DNA from: Gemmatimonadaceae bacterium
GTDB lineage: Bacteria; Gemmatimonadota; Gemmatimonadetes; Gemmatimonadales; Gemmatimonadaceae
DNA: 64,000 bases
Assembly (NCBI GenBank): GCA_016742275.1
Contig: JACVCD010000023.1
Location: 1-64,000, forward strand
Direction: 5' to 3'
A program made the translations under genes and the position numbers. Below the pieces are notes generated by a model. That model did not search any database. It was not told the origin of the DNA and was given only the letters and a program-made list of their open reading frames with translations. Below, one piece after another: positions 27,868 through 35,629 of this stretch. The number at the start of each line of letters is the position of its first letter. Position 1 is the first letter of the stretch.

Positions 27868-28505
27868 CCCTCGAACTCCCGGAGATTGCGCAGCGCCAGT
27901 TGATCGAACGAGAGATACTCGCCGAGGTAGAGCTTGGCCGGATACTCGCTGCCATCTACCGTACCGAACCGACCTTCGGGATTCATCAGATCGACAAAAC
28001 GGCAGCGATGCCGACCCGTACTGGTAAACGGCAGTTCGCCCTCCGTGCCGATGTACTCGGCCTCCGTGATGCTGGCCACTTCGTACGGTACGTCTTCAAG
28101 GAAGTACAACGTACCCACGTGCAGTTCGTCGACGGGCGGAAGTACACCACGTGGATCTGCTTCCATGGTCATGGCGTACTCAAGCTGCGCATCAGACAAC
28201 CACGCGCTGTTGCCGTTGTTGAGCAGACAATGCCACTCGTTCCAACGACCACGCGCCCACTGATACGTGAGACGTCCCACCACCACGAAACTGAATTCGC
28301 GCCAACGTCCTTCGGTGCCCAGTTGAATGGGTGATCCGGTGACGGGGAAATCTGCCTGCTGTCCAACGCGCGCGAGATCGAGATCGCGGCGCACGAGCAC
28401 CGAGCGGCAATACGCGCAGGTGGTCTGCACAGCATGCGCCCATCGGAAGTGCACCGGCGCGCCACAATTGGGGCACGCCGCGCCATGCGGAGCGGGGACC
28501 GTCAC
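27861..28505 (-). CDS. DUF4178 protein with N-terminal zinc ribbon, soluble
   Basis: Predicted 214-residue protein. The start is the GTG at 28505, whose G-T-G-A overlaps the speD stop, giving MTVPAPHGAACPNCGAPVHF at the N-terminus. A zinc ribbon CPNC...CAYC spans about 11-35. The DUF4178 domain (about 45-205) includes EGRWREFSFVVVGRL, WNEWHCLLNNGNSAWLSD and AEYIGTEGELPF. There is no membrane segment, so it is the soluble partner of the larger DUF4178 protein encoded next. Readings upstream of 28505 belong to speD in another frame. Confidence 0.8.
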   Translation of the reverse strand: MTVPAPHGAACPNCGAPVHFRWAHAVQTTCAYCRSVLVRRDLDLARVGQQADFPVTGSPIQLGTEGRWREFSFVVVGRLTYQWARGRWNEWHCLLNNGNSAWLSDAQLEYAMTMEADPRGVLPPVDELHVGTLYFLEDVPYEVASITEAEYIGTEGELPFTSTGRHRCRFVDLMNPEGRFGTVDGSEYPAKLYLGEYLSFDQLALRNLREFEGW

Positions 28506-28930
28506 GCCTGTCGCGCTCCTGACTGTCCGGCTGAGAGGCTCGCAGCCACAGTCGCATACGCGCGCGTCAATTGGCGCACCTGTACGGACTGCGCGCCGAG
28601 ATGCGTAACCAGGCCTTGAGACCAATTCCACTCCGGTCGCGGCCGGCAGCAGAACAGGTTAAAACACGCCGAGCCGAACTCGGGGAACGTATGCACCGTG
28701 AGATGCGACTCGGCGAGCAGCACCATACCCGTCACACCACCCGGCGACGGGAATTGATGCCACCGCGGCTCACCAACCGGATGCAACGCGAGCGCGTCGA
28801 TGATGTCGGCGAACAGATGCTGCAATGCCGCAGGATCGGCGAGACGCACGGGATCACATCCGTGCGCCTCGACCACCCACTCCTGGCCTTCAGGGAGCGA
28901 CAATTCCGACAGCGACAGAAAGTCGCTCAC
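28502..28930 (-). CDS. speD: S-adenosylmethionine decarboxylase proenzyme-like protein (SpeD)
   Basis: Predicted 142-residue SpeD of the short bacterial class. The self-processing site is in LLAESHLTVHTFPEF: the Glu-Ser bond should break to yield the pyruvoyl group, and the His serves in processing. The downstream ACFNLFCC replaces the usual acidic residue of the A-x-x-D-x-F-x-C motif with Asn. The GTG at 28930 overlaps the SPFH stop in GTGA, which decides the start. The stop again overlaps the next gene by GTGA. The product would be decarboxylated AdoMet, the aminopropyl donor for the spermidine-synthase-like protein three to four genes downstream. Confidence 0.88.
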   Translation of the reverse strand: MSDFLSLSELSLPEGQEWVVEAHGCDPVRLADPAALQHLFADIIDALALHPVGEPRWHQFPSPGGVTGMVLLAESHLTVHTFPEFGSACFNLFCCRPRPEWNWSQGLVTHLGAQSVQVRQLTRAYATVAASLSAGQSGARQA

Positions 28931-29940
28931 CCCTGTGCGGTACCACACGCCGAGCAGAACTTGGCGATGGACGGAAGTTTGGCACCGCAGTTGATGCAGA
29001 ACTTGCTTTCGGCGCTCGGCGAAACCGGCGGTGCCATGCGCTCGGGCGGTACGGCTACACCGGGCGACTGCGGAGCACCTGTCGCACCGGTAAACGCATT
29101 CGCGATCACACCGCCAAGACCAACACCAGCACCCAAACCAGCTGCCAAGCCGGCCATACCACCTTCGTTGGCGGCGGCGATGGGGATGGACTGCGCTGCC
29201 TGATAGGCCGTGTACGTGCGCATGTCGCCGATGATATTCATCGAGATGCGTTCGTCTAGCTTCTTCTGCAGCTCGTCGGGCAGCGACAGGTTTTCGACGG
29301 TGAACGTTTCGAGCTTGAGGCCGAGCTGTTCGAAAGCCGGCTGTACGGCCGTGCCAATCTGAATGGCGAGCTGCGCCTGGTTGGCGGCCATGTCGAGAAA
29401 CGGCACGTTGGCATTGGCAAATGCCGCGGTGAAGCCGCCGATGATGGCGTTGCGAAGCTGCGGTTCGATCTGCGCGACGGTGTACTCGGCATCGGTGGCA
29501 CCCACCGTCTGCTGAAACACCGCCGGATTGGCGACACGGAAGGCAAACATGCCGAACGCGCGCAAACGCACCGCACCGAATTCGCGATCGCGAATGGTGA
29601 TGGGCTGCTGCGTGCCCCAACGCTGTCCGTTCTGAACGCGCGTCGAGAAAAAGTATACGTCGCTCTTGAACGGAGACTCGAACATCTTGTCCCAGTTCAT
29701 GAGGTTGGTCAGCAGCGGCATGTTCTGCGTGACCAGGGTGTGCAGTCCCGGGCCAAACGCGTCTGCCGCGCGCCCTTCATTCACGAACAGCGCCAACTGC
29801 GAATCGCGCACGGTCAGCTGCGCGCCGCTCTGGATTTCCATGTCCCGCATGGGGAAGCGGTGCATGAGAACACCAGGGCCGGATTCCGTCCACTGGATGA
29901 CATCGATGAACTGCTTGCGCAGGAAATCGCCCAACGCCAT
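28927..29940 (-). CDS. SPFH-domain protein with C-terminal zinc ribbon (YdjI type), first gene of the operon
   Basis: Predicted 337-residue protein. The N-terminal SPFH core (about 5-225) opens with FLRKQFIDVIQWTESGPGVL, includes GPGLHTLVTQNMPLLTNL, and has the helical AQIEPQLRNAIIGGF arm. A Gly/Ala-rich segment (about 255-285) and a Pro-rich linker lead to a terminal zinc ribbon, FCINCG...FCSACG. It has no N-terminal membrane anchor. The layout matches Bacillus YdjI, an SPFH protein that with membrane partners recruits a PspA homologue to stressed membranes. The ATG at 29940 has GGAG eight bases upstream. It heads an operon whose next four junctions are all overlaps, so it is likely the scaffold of the module. 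Confidence 0.88.
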   Translation of the reverse strand: MALGDFLRKQFIDVIQWTESGPGVLMHRFPMRDMEIQSGAQLTVRDSQLALFVNEGRAADAFGPGLHTLVTQNMPLLTNLMNWDKMFESPFKSDVYFFSTRVQNGQRWGTQQPITIRDREFGAVRLRAFGMFAFRVANPAVFQQTVGATDAEYTVAQIEPQLRNAIIGGFTAAFANANVPFLDMAANQAQLAIQIGTAVQPAFEQLGLKLETFTVENLSLPDELQKKLDERISMNIIGDMRTYTAYQAAQSIPIAAANEGGMAGLAAGLGAGVGLGGVIANAFTGATGAPQSPGVAVPPERMAPPVSPSAESKFCINCGAKLPSIAKFCSACGTAQG

Positions 29941-30042
29941 GTCGCGCTCCGAGTACGATTGCCGAGTACGATTGTTTGAAGAAGCGTCCGAGATGAACGC
30001 CGGTGTAGCTATCCTACGATAGCGCAGGTTGGCCTGTTTCGC
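29941..30042 (-). promoter_or_regulatory. Promoter/operator region of the polyamine/SPFH operon with tandem and inverted repeats
   Basis: Immediately before the SPFH start a 13-base sequence is duplicated head to tail without change (29949-29961 and 29962-29974, CCGAGTACGATTG on the plus strand). About 35 bases further upstream lies GCTATC-CTAC-GATAGC (30008-30023), a 6+6 base inverted repeat. Both look like protein-binding sites. No -35/-10 assignment is made. Confidence 0.5.
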
Positions 30043-31560
30043 CTACGACCGAGAAGCCAATTCCCGCACGGCACTCCGGTGAGCGTCCTGGCACGGTGAT
30101 GCGCCACTGGAGCGTACCTTGGGCTGGAATGCGACCACCGGGCGTTGGTGCGCGACTTGCTTGAAGGCGCTGTCGGTTGCAAGCGCCGCGATCAGCCGTT
30201 CGCGCAGGCGCGCATCGAGCAAAGTGGCGTCAAAACGCCCCAACAGACGATGCGTTTCGATTGCATCGGGCTGGCCATAGATGCCCGCCACCTGTAAAAA
30301 GTAGGACAGGGGCAGCGTTTCCACCCGCACACCATGCGCCACCTTTCCCTTGAGATCGGGGAAGAACCAGATCAGCCGTTCAGCCTGCTGTTCGTCGACG
30401 AACAGACAGGCATCGGGTCTGTCACGTGCAATGCGCTCAATCGCGGCTTCAGGTGAATCAACGTCCGGCGCACGCATCGTCGGCCCGAGTCGCCACGGGA
30501 CACCCGCAATCAACCACAGCAACGCCAGCGCACTCACCAAACGAACTGGCAACACCGGCACCTCGCGAAAGGTGAAGGTCCAGCGCGCCGGTACGGTCTG
30601 CTCGAGCAGCGGCGGGAGCAGGACCAGAGCAGTCAGCGCCAACGGTGTGGCATGTCGGACCGATGTCACAGTCATCAGTAGCATGCCTCCGAGCACCACA
30701 CGTGCGTACCACTGTCCTCGCGCACGCAACACAACAACGGCAATCAACACAACCAGCGCGACGATCCCGATTTCCGGTGCCGCCCAAAGCGGGAACCATT
30801 CAGAAATCATGCTGCGGATGAGAGGGCTGCCTGCCGTTTCGCGGTAGTAGTGCAGCACGCCGAGCCCGTATGGTGTGCACACGACAGACAGAGCAGTGGC
30901 GGCAGTCAGCACACCAAATCGCGACGCATCGGACTTCCACTCTTCTCTCGAACCCCACAGACCTTCGGCAACGACCACCACGAAGGCTGCACCAACAATG
31001 AGCGGCGCCAGCAGCACAGAGCCATGCAGATTGGCCCACAACAGGCTGACGGGCACCAGGGACCAGAGCGCGCGCGAGGGGCGTAGCAGATTTCGCTGCA
31101 CGACCCACACCGTCCACACGAGCAGGGGATACACCAGCGTCTGCGCACGCAGCACCAGCTGGGAGCCGATGGCCATGAGCACGAGCGCCACAGTGAGCAG
31201 CACGACTCCCGGACGGATTGGTTCGTCGGTGCGCGTGCAATGCGCCAATGCCACAGTAATCAGCGTAAAGGCAATCAGCAGCAACCCGAATGCCGGAACG
31301 GCTGCAACTCCCAGCACTCGCGCCAGCCCATAAAACACGGCATGCGCGAGCCATTGCACATCCACTACCGGCAATCCCATCCACACGGCGCTAAGCGTGT
31401 CCACGCGCATGATGCCATGGGTGATGATCTCGCGACCGAGTGTGAGGTTGTACCAGGTATCGCCCCACACGAACAGGTCCGTACGCAAGCCCACAACGAG
31501 CAACACCACCATCGGGATCAACCAGATGGTGGTGGCGTCGGGATTTGAACGTTCGGGCAC
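30043..31560 (-). CDS. Polytopic GT-C-like membrane protein, paralogue of the one at 4273-5907
   Basis: Predicted 505-residue membrane protein starting at the GTG at 31560, since longer readings run into the M24 gene ending at 31590. The first span (about 12-28) is followed by GDTWYNLTLGREIITHG and, about 20 residues later, VDVQWLAHAVFYGLARVLG. This is the same loop as the GT-C-like protein near the left end, with Asp, Leu-x-x-G and Trp-Leu conserved. About nine further spans precede a soluble C-terminal domain of about 140 residues. Donor and acceptor are unknown. It is followed by the promoter region of the SPFH operon on the same strand. Confidence 0.75.
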   Translation of the reverse strand: MPERSNPDATTIWLIPMVVLLVVGLRTDLFVWGDTWYNLTLGREIITHGIMRVDTLSAVWMGLPVVDVQWLAHAVFYGLARVLGVAAVPAFGLLLIAFTLITVALAHCTRTDEPIRPGVVLLTVALVLMAIGSQLVLRAQTLVYPLLVWTVWVVQRNLLRPSRALWSLVPVSLLWANLHGSVLLAPLIVGAAFVVVVAEGLWGSREEWKSDASRFGVLTAATALSVVCTPYGLGVLHYYRETAGSPLIRSMISEWFPLWAAPEIGIVALVVLIAVVVLRARGQWYARVVLGGMLLMTVTSVRHATPLALTALVLLPPLLEQTVPARWTFTFREVPVLPVRLVSALALLWLIAGVPWRLGPTMRAPDVDSPEAAIERIARDRPDACLFVDEQQAERLIWFFPDLKGKVAHGVRVETLPLSYFLQVAGIYGQPDAIETHRLLGRFDATLLDARLRERLIAALATDSAFKQVAHQRPVVAFQPKVRSSGASPCQDAHRSAVRELASRS

Positions 31561-31589
31561 TTGTGAAGCCCCGAGAAATCCGTGTTGGC

Positions 31590-33011
31590 TTACTTCACGA
31601 GGTGAAACGTGGTCTGACGGCCAAACGCCCAGCGCACCTTGCCGTTGGCGTCGATGATCACGTCTTCTTCCTGCGCTGACCGCACGCGCTGGTTGTTCCA
31701 CTCCGGCACGGGCGCCGTGGCCTGCAGTTCGATGGAGTACCACATGCCCGGAATGATCTTGTGGTCTCCGCGGCCCGGCACGCCGTCCTGGTAATCCCAG
31801 AGACCAATCAACGAGCCGGCACCATGACCATGGAGACCAATCGGGTGCGAATACAGCGTGCCATCGATCTTCTCGTCGCGCATGCGCTTGAGTGACGCGG
31901 CCAACACTTCATTGCCCGTACGACCAGGCTTGAGCTCTTCGATGGTGATGTCCTGCAGGCGATTGCTGGCCTTGAGCGCCGCCTTGAGGCCGGCCGGCAC
32001 ATCGGTCTCACCATCACGCAGGACATAACCCATGTGCTGCGTGTCGGTGTTCAGTCCAAGTGCAACAATGCCGAAGTCGCAATGCAGCACGTCACCCTTG
32101 AGAATGGTCGGATTCACACCCACGAGCTCCGGATTGCCGAACTGTCGCTGCACTTCCACGCTCGGCTGGAACCACGTCCCAAGTCCGAGATCGTTCACAC
32201 GCTGACGCATCCACCACAGCACGTCGTCGGCCTTGGTGACACCGGGCTTGATGACCTTATTGGAGAACGCTTCTTCGATGATGCCCCACGCCACGCGATT
32301 GAGCTCGCGGAACGCCGCTTCTTCCTCGGGCTGACGGGCAGCGATGATGTCGACGGCCATGGCTTCGGCATTGACCACGCGCGACGTCCACTGCGGACCA
32401 AGGGCCTGCAGCATGCCTTCCTTTTCGCCGCTCGAGAGACCGTCGGAGAACGCAAACACACGCGACGTGTTGATGGCGATCTTCTTCGGCTGACGTTCCT
32501 CGATGACCTGCTTGAGCACGCTCCACTGCTCGTCGCCCCAGAGCTCGGCCTGTCGCTCATTGCCACGACTGCCGGCAGCGGGCGCAGGCACGGGCTTCAT
32601 GCTGCGTACGGCCTTGTACACGTTTCCCTGCGACGTGCCACCCAGGGCAATGCGCTCCACGCCCTGCGCACCCTTGTCGAAGAACACGTAGATGGTGCGC
32701 CGACGCGCAGCAAACGTGGTTGGCGACGTAATGGCGCGGAACATCGGGTCTTCGTTGTACTCGCGCATCGGCACCACCCACATGTCCACACCTTCGCGTC
32801 GCATCAGCGCCGGCAGGGTGCGCTCCATGCGCAGCTCGAGCCACTTCTGCATCTGCTCGGCCTGATCCCGCAGCAGCCCGAAGGGGCGCAGCGTGTCGGC
32901 AGCGGACGATCCGCTGTGTCTCGCCCCCTGGGTCTTGGGCGACGTGACCGGTTGCGCAGAGAGAACAGAGGGGACGGCGAGGGCGAGAGCGATGCGGGAA
33001 AGACGGGGCAT
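31590..33011 (-). CDS. Secreted M24 family metallopeptidase (Xaa-Pro aminopeptidase-like)
   Basis: Predicted 473-residue protein with a signal peptide (MPRLSRIALALAVPSVLSAQ). Residues about 45-260 form the creatinase/prolidase-like N-domain, and the rest is the pita-bread metallopeptidase fold. The five metal ligands are visible: Asp in HCDFGIV, Asp in LNTDTQHMG, His in SHPIGLHGHG, Glu in SIELQATAPVP and Glu in AQEEDVI. It should remove N-terminal residues ahead of Pro in the periplasm. The ATG at 33011 lies inside the last unit of a 14-base tandem repeat that fills its leader. The gene ends 30 bases before the GT-C-like gene. Confidence 0.88.
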   Translation of the reverse strand: MPRLSRIALALAVPSVLSAQPVTSPKTQGARHSGSSAADTLRPFGLLRDQAEQMQKWLELRMERTLPALMRREGVDMWVVPMREYNEDPMFRAITSPTTFAARRRTIYVFFDKGAQGVERIALGGTSQGNVYKAVRSMKPVPAPAAGSRGNERQAELWGDEQWSVLKQVIEERQPKKIAINTSRVFAFSDGLSSGEKEGMLQALGPQWTSRVVNAEAMAVDIIAARQPEEEAAFRELNRVAWGIIEEAFSNKVIKPGVTKADDVLWWMRQRVNDLGLGTWFQPSVEVQRQFGNPELVGVNPTILKGDVLHCDFGIVALGLNTDTQHMGYVLRDGETDVPAGLKAALKASNRLQDITIEELKPGRTGNEVLAASLKRMRDEKIDGTLYSHPIGLHGHGAGSLIGLWDYQDGVPGRGDHKIIPGMWYSIELQATAPVPEWNNQRVRSAQEEDVIIDANGKVRWAFGRQTTFHLVK

Positions 33012-33017
33012 GGAAAA

Positions 33018-33073
33018 GCGGAAGCGAGGGGGCGGAAGCGAAACGGCGGAAGCGAAACAACGGAAGCCAACGA
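33018..33073. repeat. 14-base tandem repeat (about 4 copies) in the leader of the M24 gene
   Basis: Units start at 33018, 33032, 33046 and 33060 with consensus GCGGAAGCGAAACG. Units 2 and 3 differ at one base, while units 1 and 4 are more diverged. On the transcribed strand this is a pyrimidine-rich leader just upstream of the ATG at 33011. Confidence 0.85.
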
Positions 33074-33092
33074 TTCACGCTGGCGAATATCG

Positions 33093-33608
33093 CTAGTGCG
33101 CGGCGGACTGCGATGTGGCGTGCGACGCGTCGTGCGCGCGCTGATCAATCACGCGGCGGACCAACTGCACGACCACCGCAAGAACCAGAGTGAACAACGC
33201 CATGAGCAGACCACGCTGCCAGGTGGTCTGCGCGGCCATCGACCACCAGTCATCCCAGGTGGCAATGGTCGATCCGAAACGTTCGCGACCGAGGGCGATG
33301 AGCAACGTGCTGGTGCCCATCTCCACGATCACTTCGATGATCCAGAACGCCACCAGCCGCATGGGCCACCGACGCACTGGAAAATTGCCGAGGTGCCAGG
33401 TGAGCATCCCGCACAGAAAGAGAATGCCCGCCGTCAATCCAACAACGAAGAACACCCAACTTCCGCTGGCCAACAGAACGGCGCGCCACAGTCGCAGGAC
33501 CAGACCGGTGATCCCGGCCGGTTCGATGGAGCGGATGGCGAAGGCGCGCAGCGGGTGGAGCGTCTCTTCGCCCCAATGGATGACGTCGCGCGGAAAGAAA
33601 CGGGACAT
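33093..33608 (-). CDS. Membrane protein of unknown function, 171 residues
   Basis: Predicted 171-residue protein with about three hydrophobic segments (roughly 42-70, 82-105 and 130-150), a short basic N-terminus and a hydrophilic His/Ala-rich tail. I recognise no family. It starts at the ATG at 33608, 48 bases downstream of the end of the esterase gene, and precedes the M24 peptidase gene. It is probably in the same transcript. No catalytic or binding motif is evident. Confidence 0.65.
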   Translation of the reverse strand: MSRFFPRDVIHWGEETLHPLRAFAIRSIEPAGITGLVLRLWRAVLLASGSWVFFVVGLTAGILFLCGMLTWHLGNFPVRRWPMRLVAFWIIEVIVEMGTSTLLIALGRERFGSTIATWDDWWSMAAQTTWQRGLLMALFTLVLAVVVQLVRRVIDQRAHDASHATSQSAAH

Positions 33609-33656
33609 CCAGAGAAGGTACCGGCTACCGCGTGGTGCGGAAGAGTAAACGCGCGA

Positions 33657-34685
33657 TCAGGGCGCTGTTACGACGCGCAGCAGGGACGAGAGGCTGAAGG
33701 CGCTATTGGTGCGCCAGTACGTCCAGGTGTGACCGCCACTCAGTTCGCGATAGGCCATTGGCGCGCGCAACGATCGCAAACGCGCAGCAAAGTCGCGATT
33801 GTGCCGAAGCCAGGTGTCATCCACACCAACATCGAGATAGAGCGCGGGCCACGCGACCTCTCCACGGGCGACACGCGCCGCGAAACGGTCAGCCATCACC
33901 AGCGGATCGCGCGCCCACCAGGAGATACTGTCGGCACCAAAAGCTCGTCGCTGCGAAGTCCACAGATTGGCGGCAGCGCGCTGGAAATCCGGCAAGGCAT
34001 TGGCGCGACGCGCGCTTTCCGGTTGATCGCTGGGCATAAGACGCGTCGACAACACACCGGAGTGACTGGCGGCGGCCACGAAGCGCTCCGGATATGCGAG
34101 CGCCAGCGTCACCGCTCCATAGCCACCCATGCTCAAACCGGCGATGGCGCGCCGCGCACGCACGGCCATGGTGCGATAGCGCTGATCAATGAAGTCGACG
34201 ACGTCCACAGCGAGGTAGTCGTCGTAGTGCGGCCAGGGCACACAATAGTTCGCCGCGGGCTCGGCGCGCGCGGAGTCGCGCTGGCAGCCCGGCAGGTCGG
34301 GCAGCGACGCCCAGGTGGTGTACCAGCTGTCGTCGCCATCGGGCATGACGACAATGGCCTCTGGTGCACCGGCCGCCATCAACGAGTCGAGTGTGGTGGC
34401 GAGCGCCCCATTGTCGACCCAGTTGCGCTCATTCCCCCACAATCCGTGCAGGTAGTACAGCACCGGGAAGCGCTTCGCCGTCGCAGTTGTGTACGACGGC
34501 GGCAGATAGACCGTGACGGCCTTTCGTGTGCCGAGCGCGGCGGCCCAGAGGGTGTCGGTGCGGACGGTGCCGCGGGGGGACGACTGGGCGGACAGCGACT
34601 TCGTTGGCAACTGCGCGGCCAACGCGAGCGTGACCAGCGCTAGCACATACAGCGCTGGCTTGAACGGCGCGAACTGGCTGCGCAC
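33657..34685 (-). CDS. Secreted esterase, enterochelin-esterase/S-formylglutathione-hydrolase-like alpha/beta hydrolase
   Basis: Predicted 342-residue protein. The GTG at 34685 gives a clean signal peptide (VRSQFAPFKPALYVLALVTL, ending at SLSAQ). GTG codons at 34691 and 34706 are alternatives, and anything longer would overlap lepB in another frame. The fold shows FPVLYYLHGLWGNERNW (oxyanion strand), the nucleophile elbow GLSMGGYG, and a late His in SGGHTW. A VVMPDGDDSW segment is typical of the family. It should hydrolyse an ester in the periplasm, with substrate unknown. It directly follows lepB on the same strand. Confidence 0.82.
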   Translation of the reverse strand: MRSQFAPFKPALYVLALVTLALAAQLPTKSLSAQSSPRGTVRTDTLWAAALGTRKAVTVYLPPSYTTATAKRFPVLYYLHGLWGNERNWVDNGALATTLDSLMAAGAPEAIVVMPDGDDSWYTTWASLPDLPGCQRDSARAEPAANYCVPWPHYDDYLAVDVVDFIDQRYRTMAVRARRAIAGLSMGGYGAVTLALAYPERFVAAASHSGVLSTRLMPSDQPESARRANALPDFQRAAANLWTSQRRAFGADSISWWARDPLVMADRFAARVARGEVAWPALYLDVGVDDTWLRHNRDFAARLRSLRAPMAYRELSGGHTWTYWRTNSAFSLSSLLRVVTAP

Positions 34686-34708
34686 GGCCACGAACGCGCC
34701 TGACACGA

Positions 34709-35536
34709 TCAGCGGATAATGGTACCGAGTCGACCCCAGCGGATGTCCGTGATGAACGGCAGCGGACGGTCGCTTTCGTCGGCGCGATACGAGTAGTACA
34801 CGAACACCGGACGTCCACGCACATTCTCGCGCGGGACCATGCCCCAGTAGCGTCCGTCCTTGGAGTCGTACCGATTGTCGCCGAGCATGAACAGATGATT
34901 GGCTGGCACGATCATCGGGCCCCAATCGTCGAGCGTGGGCGATGTCGGCGGATCACCGGCGCGCGTGCCGCGCACCTCGTGCGACTTCTGCCACTGGAAT
35001 AGCGGATGCGAAAACCCACCATCGCCGCGCGGATTCTGCTGCGCAGCGGCACTCTGGTGCTGCGGCATGCCATTCACGAACAACAGTCCGTCACGCATCC
35101 AGATGGTGTCGCCCGCCACCGCCACCAGTCGCTTGACGAGCGTGGGGTTGGGATCTTCCGGCTGATCGATCTGATTGGGCGATACAAACACGATCACATC
35201 GCCACGCGCGGGTTCGTCGTAGCCCGGCAGATTGATGTTCGTGAACGGGACGTGCGGCCCGTAGGCGAGCTTGTTCACGAACAGCCAGTCACCGACGAGC
35301 AGCGTGGGGATCATGCTACCCGAGGGAATGCGATACGCTTCGAGCAGGAACGTGCGAATGACAAGGAAGATCGCGACCGTAACCACGATGGCCTTGATGT
35401 TCTCCCAGGTCGTGGCACCGCCGGCATTGGCAGGCTTGCCACCCTTGGCCTTTCCGGCCGGAGATTTGCCACTGCGCAATGCAGCGACCGAGGACTTGTC
35501 AGACGACTTCTCGGACACGGGCGGATTGGTTGCCAC
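34709..35536 (-). CDS. lepB: Signal peptidase I (LepB)
   Basis: Predicted 275-residue protease. A Lys/Ala/Gly-rich cytoplasmic tail of about 44 residues precedes a single transmembrane segment (about 48-66). The catalytic Ser is S74 in RIPSGSMIPTL and the general-base Lys is K135 in LVKRLVAVAGD. The later GDNRYDSKDGRYWG box is also conserved. It cleaves signal peptides of exported proteins at the outer face of the inner membrane. A strong hairpin at 35572-35603 separates it from the SWIB gene upstream. Confidence 0.95.
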   Translation of the reverse strand: MATNPPVSEKSSDKSSVAALRSGKSPAGKAKGGKPANAGGATTWENIKAIVVTVAIFLVIRTFLLEAYRIPSGSMIPTLLVGDWLFVNKLAYGPHVPFTNINLPGYDEPARGDVIVFVSPNQIDQPEDPNPTLVKRLVAVAGDTIWMRDGLLFVNGMPQHQSAAAQQNPRGDGGFSHPLFQWQKSHEVRGTRAGDPPTSPTLDDWGPMIVPANHLFMLGDNRYDSKDGRYWGMVPRENVRGRPVFVYYSYRADESDRPLPFITDIRWGRLGTIIR

Positions 35537-35571
35537 TGAAGGATCAGAAAGACGGGACGGTCGGGAAATCT

Positions 35572-35606
35572 AAGGGGGCGCGTCCGATAAGACGCGCCCC
35601 CTTTTT
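35572..35606. terminator. Strong hairpin with T-run between the SWIB-protein gene and lepB
   Basis: A 13-base-pair perfect stem (35572-35584 with 35591-35603, GC core GGGGGCGCGTC) and a six-base loop are followed on the plus strand by a run of T (35602-35606). On the minus strand, the direction of both neighbouring genes, the T-tract is weaker (CTTAGATTT). It probably ends transcription of the SWIB gene and insulates lepB. Confidence 0.8.
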
Positions 35607-35629
35607 CCTACGAGGGAAATCCCCCGAGG

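Noticed and set aside
28931-29620. N-terminal extension of SpeD in its own frame
   Set aside because: It overlaps the SPFH gene in another frame and looks unlike any protein; the GTGA junction at 28927-28930 marks the true start.
31540-31565. T-arm-like GTTCAAATCC on the minus strand, suggesting a tRNA 3' end
   Set aside because: The bases on both sides of the loop do not pair, and no acceptor, D or anticodon stem can be drawn; it lies at the start of the GT-C-like gene.
32034-34643. Very long plus-strand open frame opposite the M24, membrane and esterase genes
   Set aside because: His/Arg-rich antisense shadow; the minus strand carries complete catalytic motifs.
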